Notes: generated by a model not told the origin, from the letters alone. 64,000 nt of DNA from Frigidibacter sp. RF13 (GCF_026626305.1 NZ_JAPNUE010000002.1:124001-188000); one strand, 5' to 3'. Shown: positions 1-9,267, numbered from the stretch's first letter. Numbers and translations are program-made.

Positions 1-1
1 C

Positions 2-802
2 GATGACGTGATCGACCTGCACCGGGGGCTGATGAACAGCCCAGGCCATCGTGCGAACATCCTCAATCCTGAATTCAAGGAAATCGGGATCGGGCTCGAG
101 CAGGGAGATTTCACAAGCGAGGGCACAACATTCGATTCGGTGGTGGTCACGCAGAATTTCGCCACCAGCGATGCGCCGAACGGGGCGCCGGAGGAGCCGC
201 CTGCACCGGACGGGGATATGATCGCCGAAGCTCCCGATATCAGTCCGGCGCCCGATGGCAGTGACACCGGCAGTCCGGGTGGCACGCCCGAGACGGACCT
301 GCCCGTGCCTGATGGGGCGGTTCCGGACGAGGATGTCACGGCGCGGACACCGCACTCTGACCCGATGCCGGATCACTGCGATGACACCGATCAGCCGGAC
401 GAAGAGGTGGTCGTTGCCACCGGCGAAGCGCCCAATGTCGACGACGGTTGCGACGGCCTTCCCGCCGGGGATGACAGGACCGGCGTGACCGATGACGGAG
501 GGGCGCCGATTGCCACGGGCAATGTCGTCGATCACGCCCAGCTTCTCGCCGATCTGCTCAAGCGCGGGTACGGCGACGGACAGGCGGATGATCCCGATAC
601 ATTCAGCTTCAGGCACGATCCCGTCCAGCCCGGCGCCGACGCTGACGGATGGCAGCCTGAGATGACGCCCTGGGCCGCTGATCCGGCAGTGCCGTCCGAA
701 CTGGCGGCGGCAAGGTTCGACGTGGACATGTTCCTGCAGCAGCTCGCCGTTACGTACCATGGCGGTTGGCAGCCCCATCACCCCTGCCACGAAGTCGCCT
801 GA
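2..802 (+). CDS. CAP-domain (SCP/PR1-like) secreted protein, 5'-truncated by the window edge
   Basis: The reading frame is open from the first bases, so the true start lies upstream of the window. The first residues contain the CAP-superfamily C-terminal signature (MNSPGHRANIL, then a G-I-G-L strand and a VTQNFA strand), which closes the cysteine-rich secretory protein fold. After about residue 55 the protein becomes a long acidic, proline- and aspartate-rich, low-complexity tail with no recognisable domain. Bacterial CAP proteins are usually exported and their biochemical roles are mostly unknown. The signal peptide and most of the CAP domain are not visible here. A strong hairpin follows the stop codon and separates the gene from the convergent msrA. 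Confidence 0.8.
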   Translation, partial: DDVIDLHRGLMNSPGHRANILNPEFKEIGIGLEQGDFTSEGTTFDSVVVTQNFATSDAPNGAPEEPPAPDGDMIAEAPDISPAPDGSDTGSPGGTPETDLPVPDGAVPDEDVTARTPHSDPMPDHCDDTDQPDEEVVVATGEAPNVDDGCDGLPAGDDRTGVTDDGGAPIATGNVVDHAQLLADLLKRGYGDGQADDPDTFSFRHDPVQPGADADGWQPEMTPWAADPAVPSELAAARFDVDMFLQQLAVTYHGGWQPHHPCHEVA

Positions 803-805
803 ACC

Positions 806-848
806 GATGCCGCGGCCCCCGGCAAGGGTCGCCGGGGGCCGCGGCATC
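806..848. terminator. Bidirectional hairpin between the CAP gene and msrA
   Basis: A perfect 17-bp inverted repeat (806-822 with 832-848, GC-rich, 9-nt loop) lies in the gap between the stop of the CAP gene and the stop of msrA. Its position between convergent genes suggests termination in both directions. There is no clear U-tract. Confidence 0.7.
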
Positions 849-859
849 AGCACTGCATC

Positions 860-1480
860 TCAGTGAACGAAGCTTGCCTGGCTGCCCCAAAGCTGCTTCA
901 CGCGCTGATCGCGACCACAGGCATTGCGGTAGAACGCGTAGGCCGCCGCCTTGGTCTTGGGCCCGCGCCGGGTCAGCACGATCGAACTGCCCTTGTAGTA
1001 ATCCTGATGATAGTCCTCGGCCGGCCAGAATTTCACCGCGTCACGTACGGGCGTCACGATTTTGCGGCCAAGTTCCTTTTCCGCCTTCGCAACCTCTGCC
1101 TCGGCCGCCGCGCGCTGGGCGGCGTTCCTTGCAAAGATCGCCGATGTATAGCTCTCGCCCCGGTCGCAGAACTGCCCGCCCGCGTCCAGAACATCGGTCG
1201 AATGCAGAAATAGGCGCACGATCTCGCTGTAGCTCACCTTGCCCGGATCGAAGGTGATCTTCACGGATTCGAGATGGCCCGAGGTCTCGGACGTCACATC
1301 GTCATAGGTCGGGTTCTTCAGATGCCCGCCGGTATAGCCGGAGATGACCGCACTCACGCCCGGCACGCTTTCGAAGTTCGATTCCAGGCACCAGAAACAG
1401 CCACCGGCAAGGATCGCCGTATCGGCCCGGGCGGCCAGCGGGGCGAAGAACACAGAAATGAAGACCAGGAACGCGCGCAT
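860..1480 (-). CDS. msrA: Peptide-methionine (S)-S-oxide reductase, exported form
   Basis: MsrA reduces methionine-S-sulfoxide in oxidised proteins back to methionine, using thioredoxin-like reductants. The GCFWC active-site motif is present, with the catalytic Cys at about residue 28 and a second Cys at 31. The conserved YTGG and the YHQDYY motif near the C-terminus are also present. I chose the start at 1480 because GGAGGG lies just upstream and the protein then begins with a signal-peptide-like segment (MRAFLVFISVFFAPLAARA). This suggests periplasmic action, unlike the cytoplasmic MsrA of many bacteria. An upstream in-frame start would add 12 residues and spoil the signal peptide. The length of about 206 residues is normal for MsrA plus a signal. 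Confidence 0.93.
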   Translation of the reverse strand: MRAFLVFISVFFAPLAARADTAILAGGCFWCLESNFESVPGVSAVISGYTGGHLKNPTYDDVTSETSGHLESVKITFDPGKVSYSEIVRLFLHSTDVLDAGGQFCDRGESYTSAIFARNAAQRAAAEAEVAKAEKELGRKIVTPVRDAVKFWPAEDYHQDYYKGSSIVLTRRGPKTKAAAYAFYRNACGRDQRVKQLWGSQASFVH

Positions 1481-1573
1481 GAAACCCTCCGTTTGCCCAG
1501 CGATGCCCTGTGGCACCGCTCACGGGCAAGTCAGTTTCCCGTGAGCGGGGACGAAACACGCGCGACCAAAGGA

Positions 1574-1607
1574 AAACGGCCCGCGGCACCCAAGCCGCGG
1601 GCCGTTT
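1574..1607 (-). terminator. Rho-independent-like terminator of the exported helical protein
   Basis: A perfect 14-bp stem (1574-1587 with 1594-1607) with a 6-nt loop lies just downstream of the minus-strand gene that ends at 1627. Read on the minus strand it is followed by a T-rich stretch, as expected of an intrinsic terminator. Confidence 0.75.
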
Positions 1608-1626
1608 CAAAATCCATCAAACGCGA

Positions 1627-2265
1627 TCAGCCGCTGGTTTCCGGGCTGTCGGTGATGCCCAGCTGTTCTCGCAGATATTCGATCGTGCCGCGCGTCAGGA
1701 TCCGGCCGTTCGAGGCCTCAAGCAGCGCCTCTTCCTCGGCGAGGCTGAGCGCCTCTGCGTCCGTGACCGCCGTGTCATAATCGATCTGCGCCTCGTCGAC
1801 CGCGGCCTGCAGCGCGTCCAGCTCTTCCTGCGTGGCGGTGCCAGAGGCCGTCGCCTCATCGAGCGCGGTCTGCGCATCGACAAGCGCCTGCCCTGCATCT
1901 TCAACCGCGGCGGCGCCTTCCTGGCTGGCAAGTGCGGCCTCGCGATAGGTGGCGATCCGGCCGACCTGACTGTTCGGCGCGGCATTCTCGAATGCTGTGG
2001 CTGACGCATGATAGGCGTTCAGGCCCTTCAGCTCCGACGCGATCGCGCCATTGCTGGTCTTCGTGGTCTTGGGGGCCTTGCTGGGTTTGGACGGCTTTTC
2101 CTTCTTGGATTTCTCGGCACCCTTGCCGCCGCCGTTTCCACCGCCGCCGCCATGACCGTTCCCCGCATAGGCCGCATCTATGCCGTCAAGCGGCAAGAGC
2201 AAGGCGACCGGAGAAAGGCCGACCGCCGCAAGGGAAAAGAGGATCATCAGAGATTTTGTTCGCAC
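1627..2265 (-). CDS. Exported coiled-coil protein of unknown function
   Basis: I do not recognise a family. From a GTG start at 2265 (GGAG upstream; an ATG at 2247 is the alternative) the protein begins with a hydrophobic signal-like segment ending near an AYA-G site. A glycine-rich and then lysine/proline-rich linker follows (GGGGG, KKEKPSKPSK). The C-terminal 130 residues are rich in Ala, Glu, Asp and Leu and are probably an alpha-helical coiled coil. The basic linker could contact the envelope or nucleic acid, but that is a guess. A further in-frame extension upstream to 2505 is low-complexity and overlaps the next gene, so I left it out. A terminator follows. Confidence 0.6.
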   Translation of the reverse strand: MRTKSLMILFSLAAVGLSPVALLLPLDGIDAAYAGNGHGGGGGNGGGKGAEKSKKEKPSKPSKAPKTTKTSNGAIASELKGLNAYHASATAFENAAPNSQVGRIATYREAALASQEGAAAVEDAGQALVDAQTALDEATASGTATQEELDALQAAVDEAQIDYDTAVTDAEALSLAEEEALLEASNGRILTRGTIEYLREQLGITDSPETSG

Positions 2266-2363
2266 CTGCGCACTCCACCAATGGGTCGAAAGACCCCGCC
2301 ACCCTGCCGCCCACGTTTCTAGGGGTGAATCATGGCAAAATCTGGGCATGGTCCGCGAGCCGG

Positions 2364-2648
2364 TCAGCCGAGGAGCTTCGCAAGCCCCATCGCGACGGTC
2401 AGATCCCCCGAAACCTTCAGCTTCCCGGTCATCACGCCGGCCATCGGGTTCAGCTTCCCGGTCAGCAGCTTCACCAGATTGTCCTCGCTGATCTTCAGCG
2501 TGCAATCGGTCTTCCGGTCCGCCGTGGTCGCGGTTCCATCCGCCAGCACGATCACCCCCACGTCGCCGCAGTCGAACTTGAGCGACCCGGTAAAGGCCCG
2601 GGTTTCGAGCGTTCGGGCAATATCGGCGGCAATGGCGTCCAGCGGCAT
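2364..2648 (-). CDS. SCP2 sterol-binding-domain protein
   Basis: This 94-residue protein matches the SCP2 (sterol carrier protein 2) fold in pattern. It has an amphipathic helix at the N-terminus, a strand with GSLKFDCG, a central I-V-L-x-D-G strand, D-C-T-L-x-I-S and the C-terminal K-L-x-V-x-G-D-L-x-x-A-M-x-L segment that is characteristic of the family. Such proteins bind lipids or acyl groups, and their bacterial roles are poorly defined. The start at 2648 has a strong GGGGAGG ribosome binding site. It lies on the same strand as argG, 78 bases downstream of the argG stop, so co-transcription is possible. Confidence 0.85.
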   Translation of the reverse strand: MPLDAIAADIARTLETRAFTGSLKFDCGDVGVIVLADGTATTADRKTDCTLKISEDNLVKLLTGKLNPMAGVMTGKLKVSGDLTVAMGLAKLLG

Positions 2649-2726
2649 GAAATCCTCCCCTATGTCGGGGAGGATCTAGAGTTGCCTCACGATGATCCGC
2701 AACCTGAGCGTTGCGTCACCAGTGTT

Positions 2727-3962
2727 TTAGCTCTTCACCCGGGCGTTCCGCGTGGCGATCAGTTTCAGCCTCAGTGCGTTCAGTTTGATGAAGCCTTCGG
2801 CATCCTTCTGATCGTAGGCGCCCGCGTCTTCCTCGAAGGTCACGTGCTTTTCGCTGTAAAGCGAGTGGTCCGACCAGCGGGCGACGGTGCGGGCCGAGCC
2901 CTTGTAGAGTTTCACGCGCACGGTGCCGGTGACATGTTCCTGGCTCTTGTCGATCAGGGCCTGCAGCATCTCGCGTTCGGGGCTGAACCAGAAGCCGTTG
3001 TAGATCAGTTCCGCATAGCGCGGCATGATCGAATCCTTCAGATGGCCTGCGCCAGCATCCAGCGTGATCTGTTCGATGCCGCGGTGCGCCTCCAGAAGGA
3101 TCGTGCCACCGGGGGTTTCGTAAAGGCCGCGCGATTTCATGCCGACGAAACGGTTCTCGACCAGATCGAGCACGCCCACGCCGTGTTTGCCACCCAGTTC
3201 GTTCAGGCGCGTCAGGATCGTTGCAGGCGACAGCCGCTCGCCGTTGATGGCCACCGCGTCGCCCCTTTCAAAGGTGATTTCTACCATTTCGGGCGTGTCG
3301 GGCGCCTTTTCGACCGGCACCACGCGCTGATAGACGAATTCCGGCGCCTCTTCGGCGGGGTTTTCCAGGACCTTGCCTTCGGACGAGGTGTGCAGAAGGT
3401 TCGCATCGACCGAGAACGGCGCCTCGCCGCGCTTGTCCTTGGCGATCGGAATCTGGTTCGCCTCAGCAAACTCCAACAGCTTGGTGCGCGAGGTCAGGTC
3501 CCACAGCCGCCAGGGCGCGATCACCTTGACGTGGGGGTCAAGCGCGAGGGCCGACAGTTCGAACCGGACCTGATCGTTGCCCTTGCCCGTGGCGCCATGC
3601 GCGACCGCATCGGCTCCGGTTTCATGGGCGATGCGCACCAGATGCTGCGAGATCAGCGGACGAGCGATTGAAGTGCCGAGGAGGTATAGCCCCTCGTAGA
3701 GCGCGTTCGCCCGGAACATCGGGAAGACGAAATCGCGTACGAATTCCTCGCGCACATCGACGATATGGATATTCTCGGGCTTGATCCCCAGGAGCTCCGC
3801 CTTCTTGCGCGCCGGCTCCAGTTCCTCGCCCTGGCCGAGATCGGCGGTGAAGGTCACCACCTCGCAGCCATATTCGGTCTGCAGCCATTTGAGGATGATC
3901 GAGGTGTCGAGACCGCCGGAATAGGCGAGAACGACTTTCTTCGGGGCGGCGGGCGCAGGCAT
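2727..3962 (-). CDS. argG: Argininosuccinate synthase
   Basis: ArgG joins citrulline and aspartate with ATP to form argininosuccinate, the penultimate step of arginine biosynthesis in the cytoplasm. The PP-loop ATP-binding motif AYSGGLDTS is at about residues 13-21. The family signatures [13 protein letters not shown] and YSADPN-like SVDANLLH are present. The length of 411 residues is typical. I chose the ATG at 3962 because GGAGG precedes it and the protein then starts directly before the PP-loop domain; the in-frame extension to 4019 has no such support. It is divergent from the membrane-protein gene at 4065. Confidence 0.96.
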   Translation of the reverse strand: MPAPAAPKKVVLAYSGGLDTSIILKWLQTEYGCEVVTFTADLGQGEELEPARKKAELLGIKPENIHIVDVREEFVRDFVFPMFRANALYEGLYLLGTSIARPLISQHLVRIAHETGADAVAHGATGKGNDQVRFELSALALDPHVKVIAPWRLWDLTSRTKLLEFAEANQIPIAKDKRGEAPFSVDANLLHTSSEGKVLENPAEEAPEFVYQRVVPVEKAPDTPEMVEITFERGDAVAINGERLSPATILTRLNELGGKHGVGVLDLVENRFVGMKSRGLYETPGGTILLEAHRGIEQITLDAGAGHLKDSIMPRYAELIYNGFWFSPEREMLQALIDKSQEHVTGTVRVKLYKGSARTVARWSDHSLYSEKHVTFEEDAGAYDQKDAEGFIKLNALRLKLIATRNARVKS

Positions 3963-4064
3963 CGGGTTCCTCCGGGTCATCTGTCGGGCCGGGGGATAGT
4001 GCGAAACGGCCTTCCCCACAAGCCCGTGACCGGATTAGGCTGCATCCGGCAACAAGGAGGGCCC

Positions 4065-4820
4065 ATGAAAGGCTGGCAGATCTTCATCCATTCCGTCCGG
4101 CAGGTGTTCGGCAATCTGGAAGCGGCGTTAAAGGTTTCGGGACCGCTTTACCTGATCCAGCTCGCCGTGGCGGTCTTTATTGGCGTCAACGTTTTCTCGG
4201 CGATCGACTTTTCCGCGCAGGGCGCAAGGCTTCCTGTGGGGCCCCTCCTCATCGTGATCCTGGTTACCTCTGTTGTCGGGGTGTGGATCGCTGTCGCCTG
4301 GCACCGGTTCATCCTGCGGGTCGAACGGCCTTCTTCGCTGTTGCCGGCGTTTAACGGCGATCGGATGATGGCCTATTTCGGCCGGTCTTTCTTGATCGCC
4401 CTTCTTGTGATCCCGGCGGCGGTCGCCATCGGCTTCGTCGCCGCGCTTCTGGCCTACGCCTTCCAACCCTTCGGCGAAAGTACGATGGAGCTTGTGGCAA
4501 GGGTTCTTTTCGTTGTTCCCCTCGTCTTCCTAGTCCTCCGGCTTTCGGTGTCCTTGCCAGCGGCGGCGCTTGGCGAATCCTCGGGGATCGGGGACGGCTG
4601 GCGGGCGACGATTGGGCAGGCCGCCGACCTTCTGGCGCTCTCGGTCATACTGGTGGTTTTCGGCAGCTTGTTGGCGTTGCCCGGAAAGCTTTTCCTGCCG
4701 CCCGGCGGTCTGGTCCCGGCGATCTGGGCAGCTTTGATCGGCTGGGTCCAGATGATGGTGTGGGCAAGCGTGCTGACCACGCTTTACGGCCATTACATCG
4801 AGGGCCGGGCGCTTAGCTGA
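4065..4820 (+). CDS. Six-helix integral membrane protein, function unknown
   Basis: The start at 4065 has AAGGAGG eight bases upstream. The 251-residue protein contains about six hydrophobic segments (roughly 24-46, 58-78, 105-130, 138-160, 185-205 and 215-240) separated by short charged loops. No enzymatic or transport motif is recognisable. Its stop lies two bases from the stop of the convergent PAS-domain gene. It may be a small membrane scaffold or transporter, but nothing in the sequence decides this. Confidence 0.75.
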   Translation: MKGWQIFIHSVRQVFGNLEAALKVSGPLYLIQLAVAVFIGVNVFSAIDFSAQGARLPVGPLLIVILVTSVVGVWIAVAWHRFILRVERPSSLLPAFNGDRMMAYFGRSFLIALLVIPAAVAIGFVAALLAYAFQPFGESTMELVARVLFVVPLVFLVLRLSVSLPAAALGESSGIGDGWRATIGQAADLLALSVILVVFGSLLALPGKLFLPPGGLVPAIWAALIGWVQMMVWASVLTTLYGHYIEGRALS

Positions 4821-4822
4821 CC

Positions 4823-6421
4823 TCAGGCATCGAACGGCCCTCCGGCCTCCGCGCCGACGCGCCCGCGGCGGGAATGGTGGACCTGTAGCCGCTCGGCCCG
4901 GTGCGGGGCGAAGCGGACAAGCGTGGCCCCCCGGGGAAGAGGCTGCACCGTGCAGTCAAGCTGCCGGCCGCCCGCGAGCGTGACGGCGCCTTCCCAGTCC
5001 ACCCGATCCTCGTGGCTTCGGACGAACTCGCGGATATCGCTCCAGAGGCCGGTGGGCAGGCAGCGGTCCTGCCAGTGACGGGTCGCGTCGGAGATGGTCA
5101 TTATTCCGAGCGTCGGGCGCGGATCGACTTTCCACAGGTCGGCATAGGCGCGATTCGACATGATCAGATCGCCGCTTTGGGCAAAGACCACAACCGCATC
5201 GTCCAGCGCATCGACCACCGATTGCGCCAGTTCGATCTCGGCCCGGAAGCGCCGCGTCAGCGAAACTTCTGCGCTGATATCCTCGAAGAGGAAGGCCACC
5301 GCGCCTTCGGGATGTGGCCGCCCGGTGATCCGGTAGGTCTGGCCGGAAGGCAGCGTCCAGGTTTCCTGATACTGGCCGCTTGAAGCCGCCTGTTCGAGAT
5401 CGACCATTTCCTGCCGCCAGAGCGCGTAATTCTTCGGCTCCGGCAGAAGCCGGACATCGCGTAGCCGGTCGAGGAAGGCAAAAAGCGTGGGCCGGCCAAT
5501 CAAAAACTCGCTGTCGAGCGTTGTCAGATCGACAAGGGCGGGGTTGAAGAGCGCGAGCTGGCGGTTGCGGTCGAAGATCGCCAGACCGATCGGCAGGTCG
5601 GCAAAGGTCTTGGTCAGGGTCTGGATGAAATCGCGCAGCGACCGTTCCGCCCTGACCACCGCATCGGCGGGGATCGCGAAACCCAGGCTGCCATCACCCG
5701 ACGGGATATGCTGGCAATCGTACCAATGTTCCTGGCCGGACGCATCGCGGATGCTTTGCCGCCGCGATTGCCGCCCCGGTCCGGCGCCGGGTTCGTGCGG
5801 AAAGAGGTCGGGCAGCGGCCAGACCAGATCTGGTTCGCCCGTGGTATGGGCAGCAAGCGCCAGATAGGTCGAGTTCGACCAGGCAACCGCGCCATCGCCG
5901 CTACGCCGCCAGGCCGGAACCGGCAGGCTGGCGAGCATGTCCCTCAGCGCCGAGAGCTCCTCTTCCTGCGCATGCTGGCTGAGGCTGTCCATCATCACGA
6001 ACTGGCCTTCGGCCTTCAGATCGACCAGCGTCAGCCGAAGCCTTTCGCCCAGATGTTCGGCCACAAGCGACAGGCTGCCGTCCTCACCGCCGGAAAGGGA
6101 CACACTGCCGGCCCGCTCCGCCTCGGCCTCGATCCGGTCGAAGCCGGGAATGCGGGGGCCGAGGTAGGCGGCAAGCCGGTTCCACTCCTCCCCTGGACCG
6201 GGCAACAGCGACAGAAGTGCGCGGGCGGGTGCGGTGGCATCGACAAGATCGCGATGTTCGAAAAGGAAGATGGTCGGTTCCGCTTCAAGAAGCGCCTCGG
6301 CCCGGGCCTGGTGGCGTGCGCCCGCCCTTCGGTGGAGCAGCGTCAGCGCAAAGAGCACCAGAAGGGCCGAAACAACCGACGTCATTGCATAGATCGCCGC
6401 AAGAACCAGTGTTGCCAGCAT
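4823..6421 (-). CDS. Membrane-anchored PAS-domain protein lacking a kinase domain
   Basis: The N-terminus (residues about 1-28) is one hydrophobic membrane segment. After it come three PAS-like units. The first is around 155-250. The second, around 268-385, has the ADLPIGLAIFDRNRQLALFN core. The third, around 395-500, has the VVDALDDAVVVFA core. The layout resembles the N-terminal half of DivL-type PAS sensor kinases of alphaproteobacteria. The protein ends right after the last PAS unit, with no H-box, HATPase or GGDEF domain, and the next bases belong to an opposite-strand gene. It may act as a sensor or scaffold for a partner kinase; regB on the same strand just upstream is a neighbour, not a proven partner. 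Confidence 0.8.
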   Translation of the reverse strand: MLATLVLAAIYAMTSVVSALLVLFALTLLHRRAGARHQARAEALLEAEPTIFLFEHRDLVDATAPARALLSLLPGPGEEWNRLAAYLGPRIPGFDRIEAEAERAGSVSLSGGEDGSLSLVAEHLGERLRLTLVDLKAEGQFVMMDSLSQHAQEEELSALRDMLASLPVPAWRRSGDGAVAWSNSTYLALAAHTTGEPDLVWPLPDLFPHEPGAGPGRQSRRQSIRDASGQEHWYDCQHIPSGDGSLGFAIPADAVVRAERSLRDFIQTLTKTFADLPIGLAIFDRNRQLALFNPALVDLTTLDSEFLIGRPTLFAFLDRLRDVRLLPEPKNYALWRQEMVDLEQAASSGQYQETWTLPSGQTYRITGRPHPEGAVAFLFEDISAEVSLTRRFRAEIELAQSVVDALDDAVVVFAQSGDLIMSNRAYADLWKVDPRPTLGIMTISDATRHWQDRCLPTGLWSDIREFVRSHEDRVDWEGAVTLAGGRQLDCTVQPLPRGATLVRFAPHRAERLQVHHSRRGRVGAEAGGPFDA

Positions 6422-6531
6422 GGCAAGACCTTTCCCGAACGTATCGCCCCGGGACCGATCCTTCGCTCAACTGGTTAATCCGAGGTTAAGCGGATCCATA
6501 AATTTCAAACGGTTGACCGCTTCCGCAGGCG

Positions 6532-7902
6532 TCAGAACGGCTGATTCTGACCGGATATGTCATGATCTGCGATTTCGACCCGCTCGCGCGGCCAGCTTAC
6601 CCTCACAAGCGCGCCGCAGCGTGCCGGGCGTTCCTCGGTCGCGAGAAACGGGTCAGAGGCATTCGAAAACTCAAGCCGCGCCCCGGTTCGTTCGAGTAGC
6701 GTCTTGGCGATGAAAAGGCCAAGGCCCATGCCTTCATACTGCGGCCGACGCTCGTCGGAACGGCCGCGGTCGCGCACGAACGGGTCGCCGATCCGCCCCA
6801 GAAGCGCGGGCGGAAAGCCCGGCCCGTCGTCGGTGATGGCGAGCAGGACGCGGTCCGCCGTCCAGTCGAGGTCGATCCAGACGGCGCCGTTAGAAAAATC
6901 GACGGCATTCTGGATCAGATTGCGCAGCCCGTGAATGATCTCCGGCCGCCGTGCCAGCACCGGCTGACCGTCGCCTTTGATCGTGATGGCGATATTTGCC
7001 TTGCGGTCGCGGTGGGGTTCGGCGGCCTCTTCGACAATGGCCTGAAAGGGCGCGGCCCGCATCTGCAGATCGTCCTTCCCTGCGCGGCCCATCGACCGCA
7101 GTATGTCGCGGCAGCGGTCGGCCTGCGCACCGATCAGCACCGCATCCGCGCGCTGGTCTGGCCGGTCGGACAGATCGTCGGCCAGCTCGCTTGCGGCGAG
7201 CTTGATCGTGGCCAGGGGCGTTCCAAGTTCATGCGCGGCGGCGGCGACGACGCCCGACAGGTCGGTCAGCGTCTGTTCACGGGCAAGCGCCATCTGGGTG
7301 GCCAGAAGCGCATCGGTCATCGCATGCAGCTCGCCGCTGACCCGCCGTGTGTAAAGCGCCATAAAGGCGACGCCGATCACGATGGCCAGCCAGAAGCCGT
7401 TCGCGAGGATCGCGGGCACCAGGATCTCGGCCCCGTCGAGATAGCGCAGCGGCAGGTGAAAGACCGCAAGGAGCGAGACGAGAATAACGGTCAGTCCGCC
7501 GAGAATGGCGATAGAAAGCCCGTTCAGCGCTGTCGCCGCGATGGTTGCGGGCACAAGGAGGAGGAGCGCGAACGGATTGCCCAAGCCTCCGGTCAGATAG
7601 AGGAGCGCGGTAAGCTGGCAGCTGTCAAACGCCAGAAGGGTCAGCGCCTCAAACTCCGTCAGACGGTGGGTTTCGGCGTAAAGAAGGTTCGAGGCAAGGT
7701 TCACCGCGACCGAAAGTCCGACGACGGCAAGGCACGGCGCGGCGGGAATGTCGATCCCGTAGAAACGCCAGGCGGCGAACATCGCCGCAAGCTGGCCCGC
7801 GACCGCCGTCCAGCGCAGGATGACGAGTGTCCTCAGCCGCACCCAGTCGCTGCGCGAGGCGAAGGCATCCTCCGCCACTACCTGGGCGGATATCTTGCTC
7901 AT
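6532..7902 (-). CDS. regB: Redox-sensing histidine kinase RegB/PrrB
   Basis: RegB senses the redox state of the respiratory chain and phosphorylates RegA, controlling respiration, photosynthesis, CO2 and nitrogen fixation genes. From the chosen ATG at 7902 (GGAAGG nine bases upstream) the protein has 456 residues with six N-terminal membrane segments. The quinone-binding heptad GGLGNPF is at about 105-111. The H-box AAAHELGTPL carries the phosphorylated His at 224, and the redox-active Cys is at 264 in ADRCRDI. The N, G1 (DDGPGF) and G2 (GMGLGLF) boxes follow. It is divergent from senC-regA-hvrA, the classical Rhodobacter arrangement. Confidence 0.96.
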   Translation of the reverse strand: MSKISAQVVAEDAFASRSDWVRLRTLVILRWTAVAGQLAAMFAAWRFYGIDIPAAPCLAVVGLSVAVNLASNLLYAETHRLTEFEALTLLAFDSCQLTALLYLTGGLGNPFALLLLVPATIAATALNGLSIAILGGLTVILVSLLAVFHLPLRYLDGAEILVPAILANGFWLAIVIGVAFMALYTRRVSGELHAMTDALLATQMALAREQTLTDLSGVVAAAAHELGTPLATIKLAASELADDLSDRPDQRADAVLIGAQADRCRDILRSMGRAGKDDLQMRAAPFQAIVEEAAEPHRDRKANIAITIKGDGQPVLARRPEIIHGLRNLIQNAVDFSNGAVWIDLDWTADRVLLAITDDGPGFPPALLGRIGDPFVRDRGRSDERRPQYEGMGLGLFIAKTLLERTGARLEFSNASDPFLATEERPARCGALVRVSWPRERVEIADHDISGQNQPF

Positions 7903-8020
7903 GCCCTCCATCCTTCCTGCGGCCACATGCCCCGCATCACGTTCAGGCGATCCGATTGAACCCGGCGCCAAGATAGGCGATCTATGGCGCCGACGAAAAG
8001 CGCAAGCGGATGGGGCAATC

Positions 8021-8659
8021 ATGGCGGCATCGGGCAGACTGGCAATCGCGGCGACCGCGACCGTGGTGATCGCGCTGATCGCGACCTACAGCCTGACCCA
8101 CAAGCAGGAGCTGGAGGGGTTCGCCCGCTGCCGGGCGACAAATGTCGTCGGCGGATCGGGCGCGATCGGTGGCCCCTTCACCCTGACGGATGAGAACGGC
8201 AGTCGCGTGACCGACAAGGAAGTTCTTTCGAAACCGGCACTCGTCTATTTCGGATATACCTACTGCCCCGACGTCTGCCCGACCGACAGCGCCCGCAATG
8301 CCGAGGCGGTCGATATTCTGGAAGAGAATGGCCATGAGGTGACGCCGGTTTTCATTTCGGTCGATCCGGGCCGCGATACACCCGAGGTTCTGAAGGAATG
8401 GACCGATTATCTGCATCCGCGCATGATCGGCCTGACCGGCAGCGAGGAAGAGATCAAGGCGGTCACAAAGGAATACAAGACCTATTACAAAGTGCCTGAA
8501 GCGCCGGCTGACGACAGTTATATGGTCGATCACATGACCCAGACCTATCTGATGCTGCCTGGCCACGGGTTTGTCGAATTTTTCGGCCGGGATGAGACCA
8601 GCGATCAGGTCGCCGAGCGCACCGCCTGTTTTCTGGACGCGGCGCAGACGGAAAATTGA
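8021..8659 (+). CDS. senC: SCO1/SenC copper chaperone-thioredoxin protein
   Basis: SenC (PrrC) is a membrane-anchored SCO-family protein that delivers copper to the CuA or CuB sites of terminal oxidases and links the oxidase state to RegBA. The start at 8021 gives an N-terminal anchor (about residues 6-24) followed by a periplasmic thioredoxin fold. The copper ligands are Cys82 and Cys86 in YCPDVCP and His171 in VDHMTQ. The length of 212 residues is normal. It sits between divergent regB and downstream regA in the conserved order. Confidence 0.95.
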   Translation: MAASGRLAIAATATVVIALIATYSLTHKQELEGFARCRATNVVGGSGAIGGPFTLTDENGSRVTDKEVLSKPALVYFGYTYCPDVCPTDSARNAEAVDILEENGHEVTPVFISVDPGRDTPEVLKEWTDYLHPRMIGLTGSEEEIKAVTKEYKTYYKVPEAPADDSYMVDHMTQTYLMLPGHGFVEFFGRDETSDQVAERTACFLDAAQTEN

Positions 8660-8715
8660 CCCTGCGACCAGCCTTCTCTAGGGTCCATTCGCAAGGAAAT
8701 GCGCGAGGATTTGTG

Positions 8716-9267
8716 ATGGCGGATATTGATATGGCCGAGCTTGGGCCAGACCGGACGCTTCTGCTAGTCGACGATGATGCGCCCTTCGTTGCCCGGCTTG
8801 CGCGCGCGATGGAAAAGCGCGGCTTCCTGCCTGAAACCGCCGAAAGCGTCGCTGCCGGAAAGGCTGTTGCCTCAAGCCGCCCGCCCGCCTACGCGGTTGT
8901 CGATCTCAGGCTTGAGGATGGCAACGGGCTTGACGTGGTCGAGGCGCTGCGTGCGAGCCGCCCCGATTGTCGCATTGTCGTCCTGACTGGTTATGGCGCG
9001 ATCGCGACGGCGGTCGCGGCGGTAAAATTCGGTGCAACCGATTACCTTTCGAAACCCGCCGATGCCAACGATATTACCAACGCTCTTCTGTCGCGCGGCG
9101 AAGCCCCGCCGCCGCCGGAAAATCCGATGTCGGCCGACCGTGTCCGTTGGGAACATATTCAGCGCGTCTATGAATTGTGCGACCGGAATGTATCTGAAAC
9201 CGCTAGGCGATTAAGCATGCATCGGCGCACGTTGCAGCGAATATTGGCCAAGCGCAGCCCTAAATAA
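8716..9267 (+). CDS. regA: Response regulator RegA/PrrA
   Basis: RegA is the DNA-binding response regulator partner of RegB. The receiver domain holds the acidic pair (LLVDDD), the phosphoacceptor Asp at about residue 63 (VVDLRL), the T/G position (LTGYG) and the Lys in LSKP. A proline linker (PPPPEN) precedes the Fis-type helix-turn-helix (NVSETARRLSMHRRTLQRIL), which is nearly invariant in this family. I chose the ATG at 8716 to give the usual 183 residues; it follows senC by 56 bases. Confidence 0.96.
   Translation: MADIDMAELGPDRTLLLVDDDAPFVARLARAMEKRGFLPETAESVAAGKAVASSRPPAYAVVDLRLEDGNGLDVVEALRASRPDCRIVVLTGYGAIATAVAAVKFGATDYLSKPADANDITNALLSRGEAPPPPENPMSADRVRWEHIQRVYELCDRNVSETARRLSMHRRTLQRILAKRSPK

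Noticed and set aside
1932..3671. Plus-strand open frame of 579 codons across the exported-protein, SCP2 and argG genes
   Set aside because: It runs opposite to argG, which has full family motifs, and its product has no recognisable domain.
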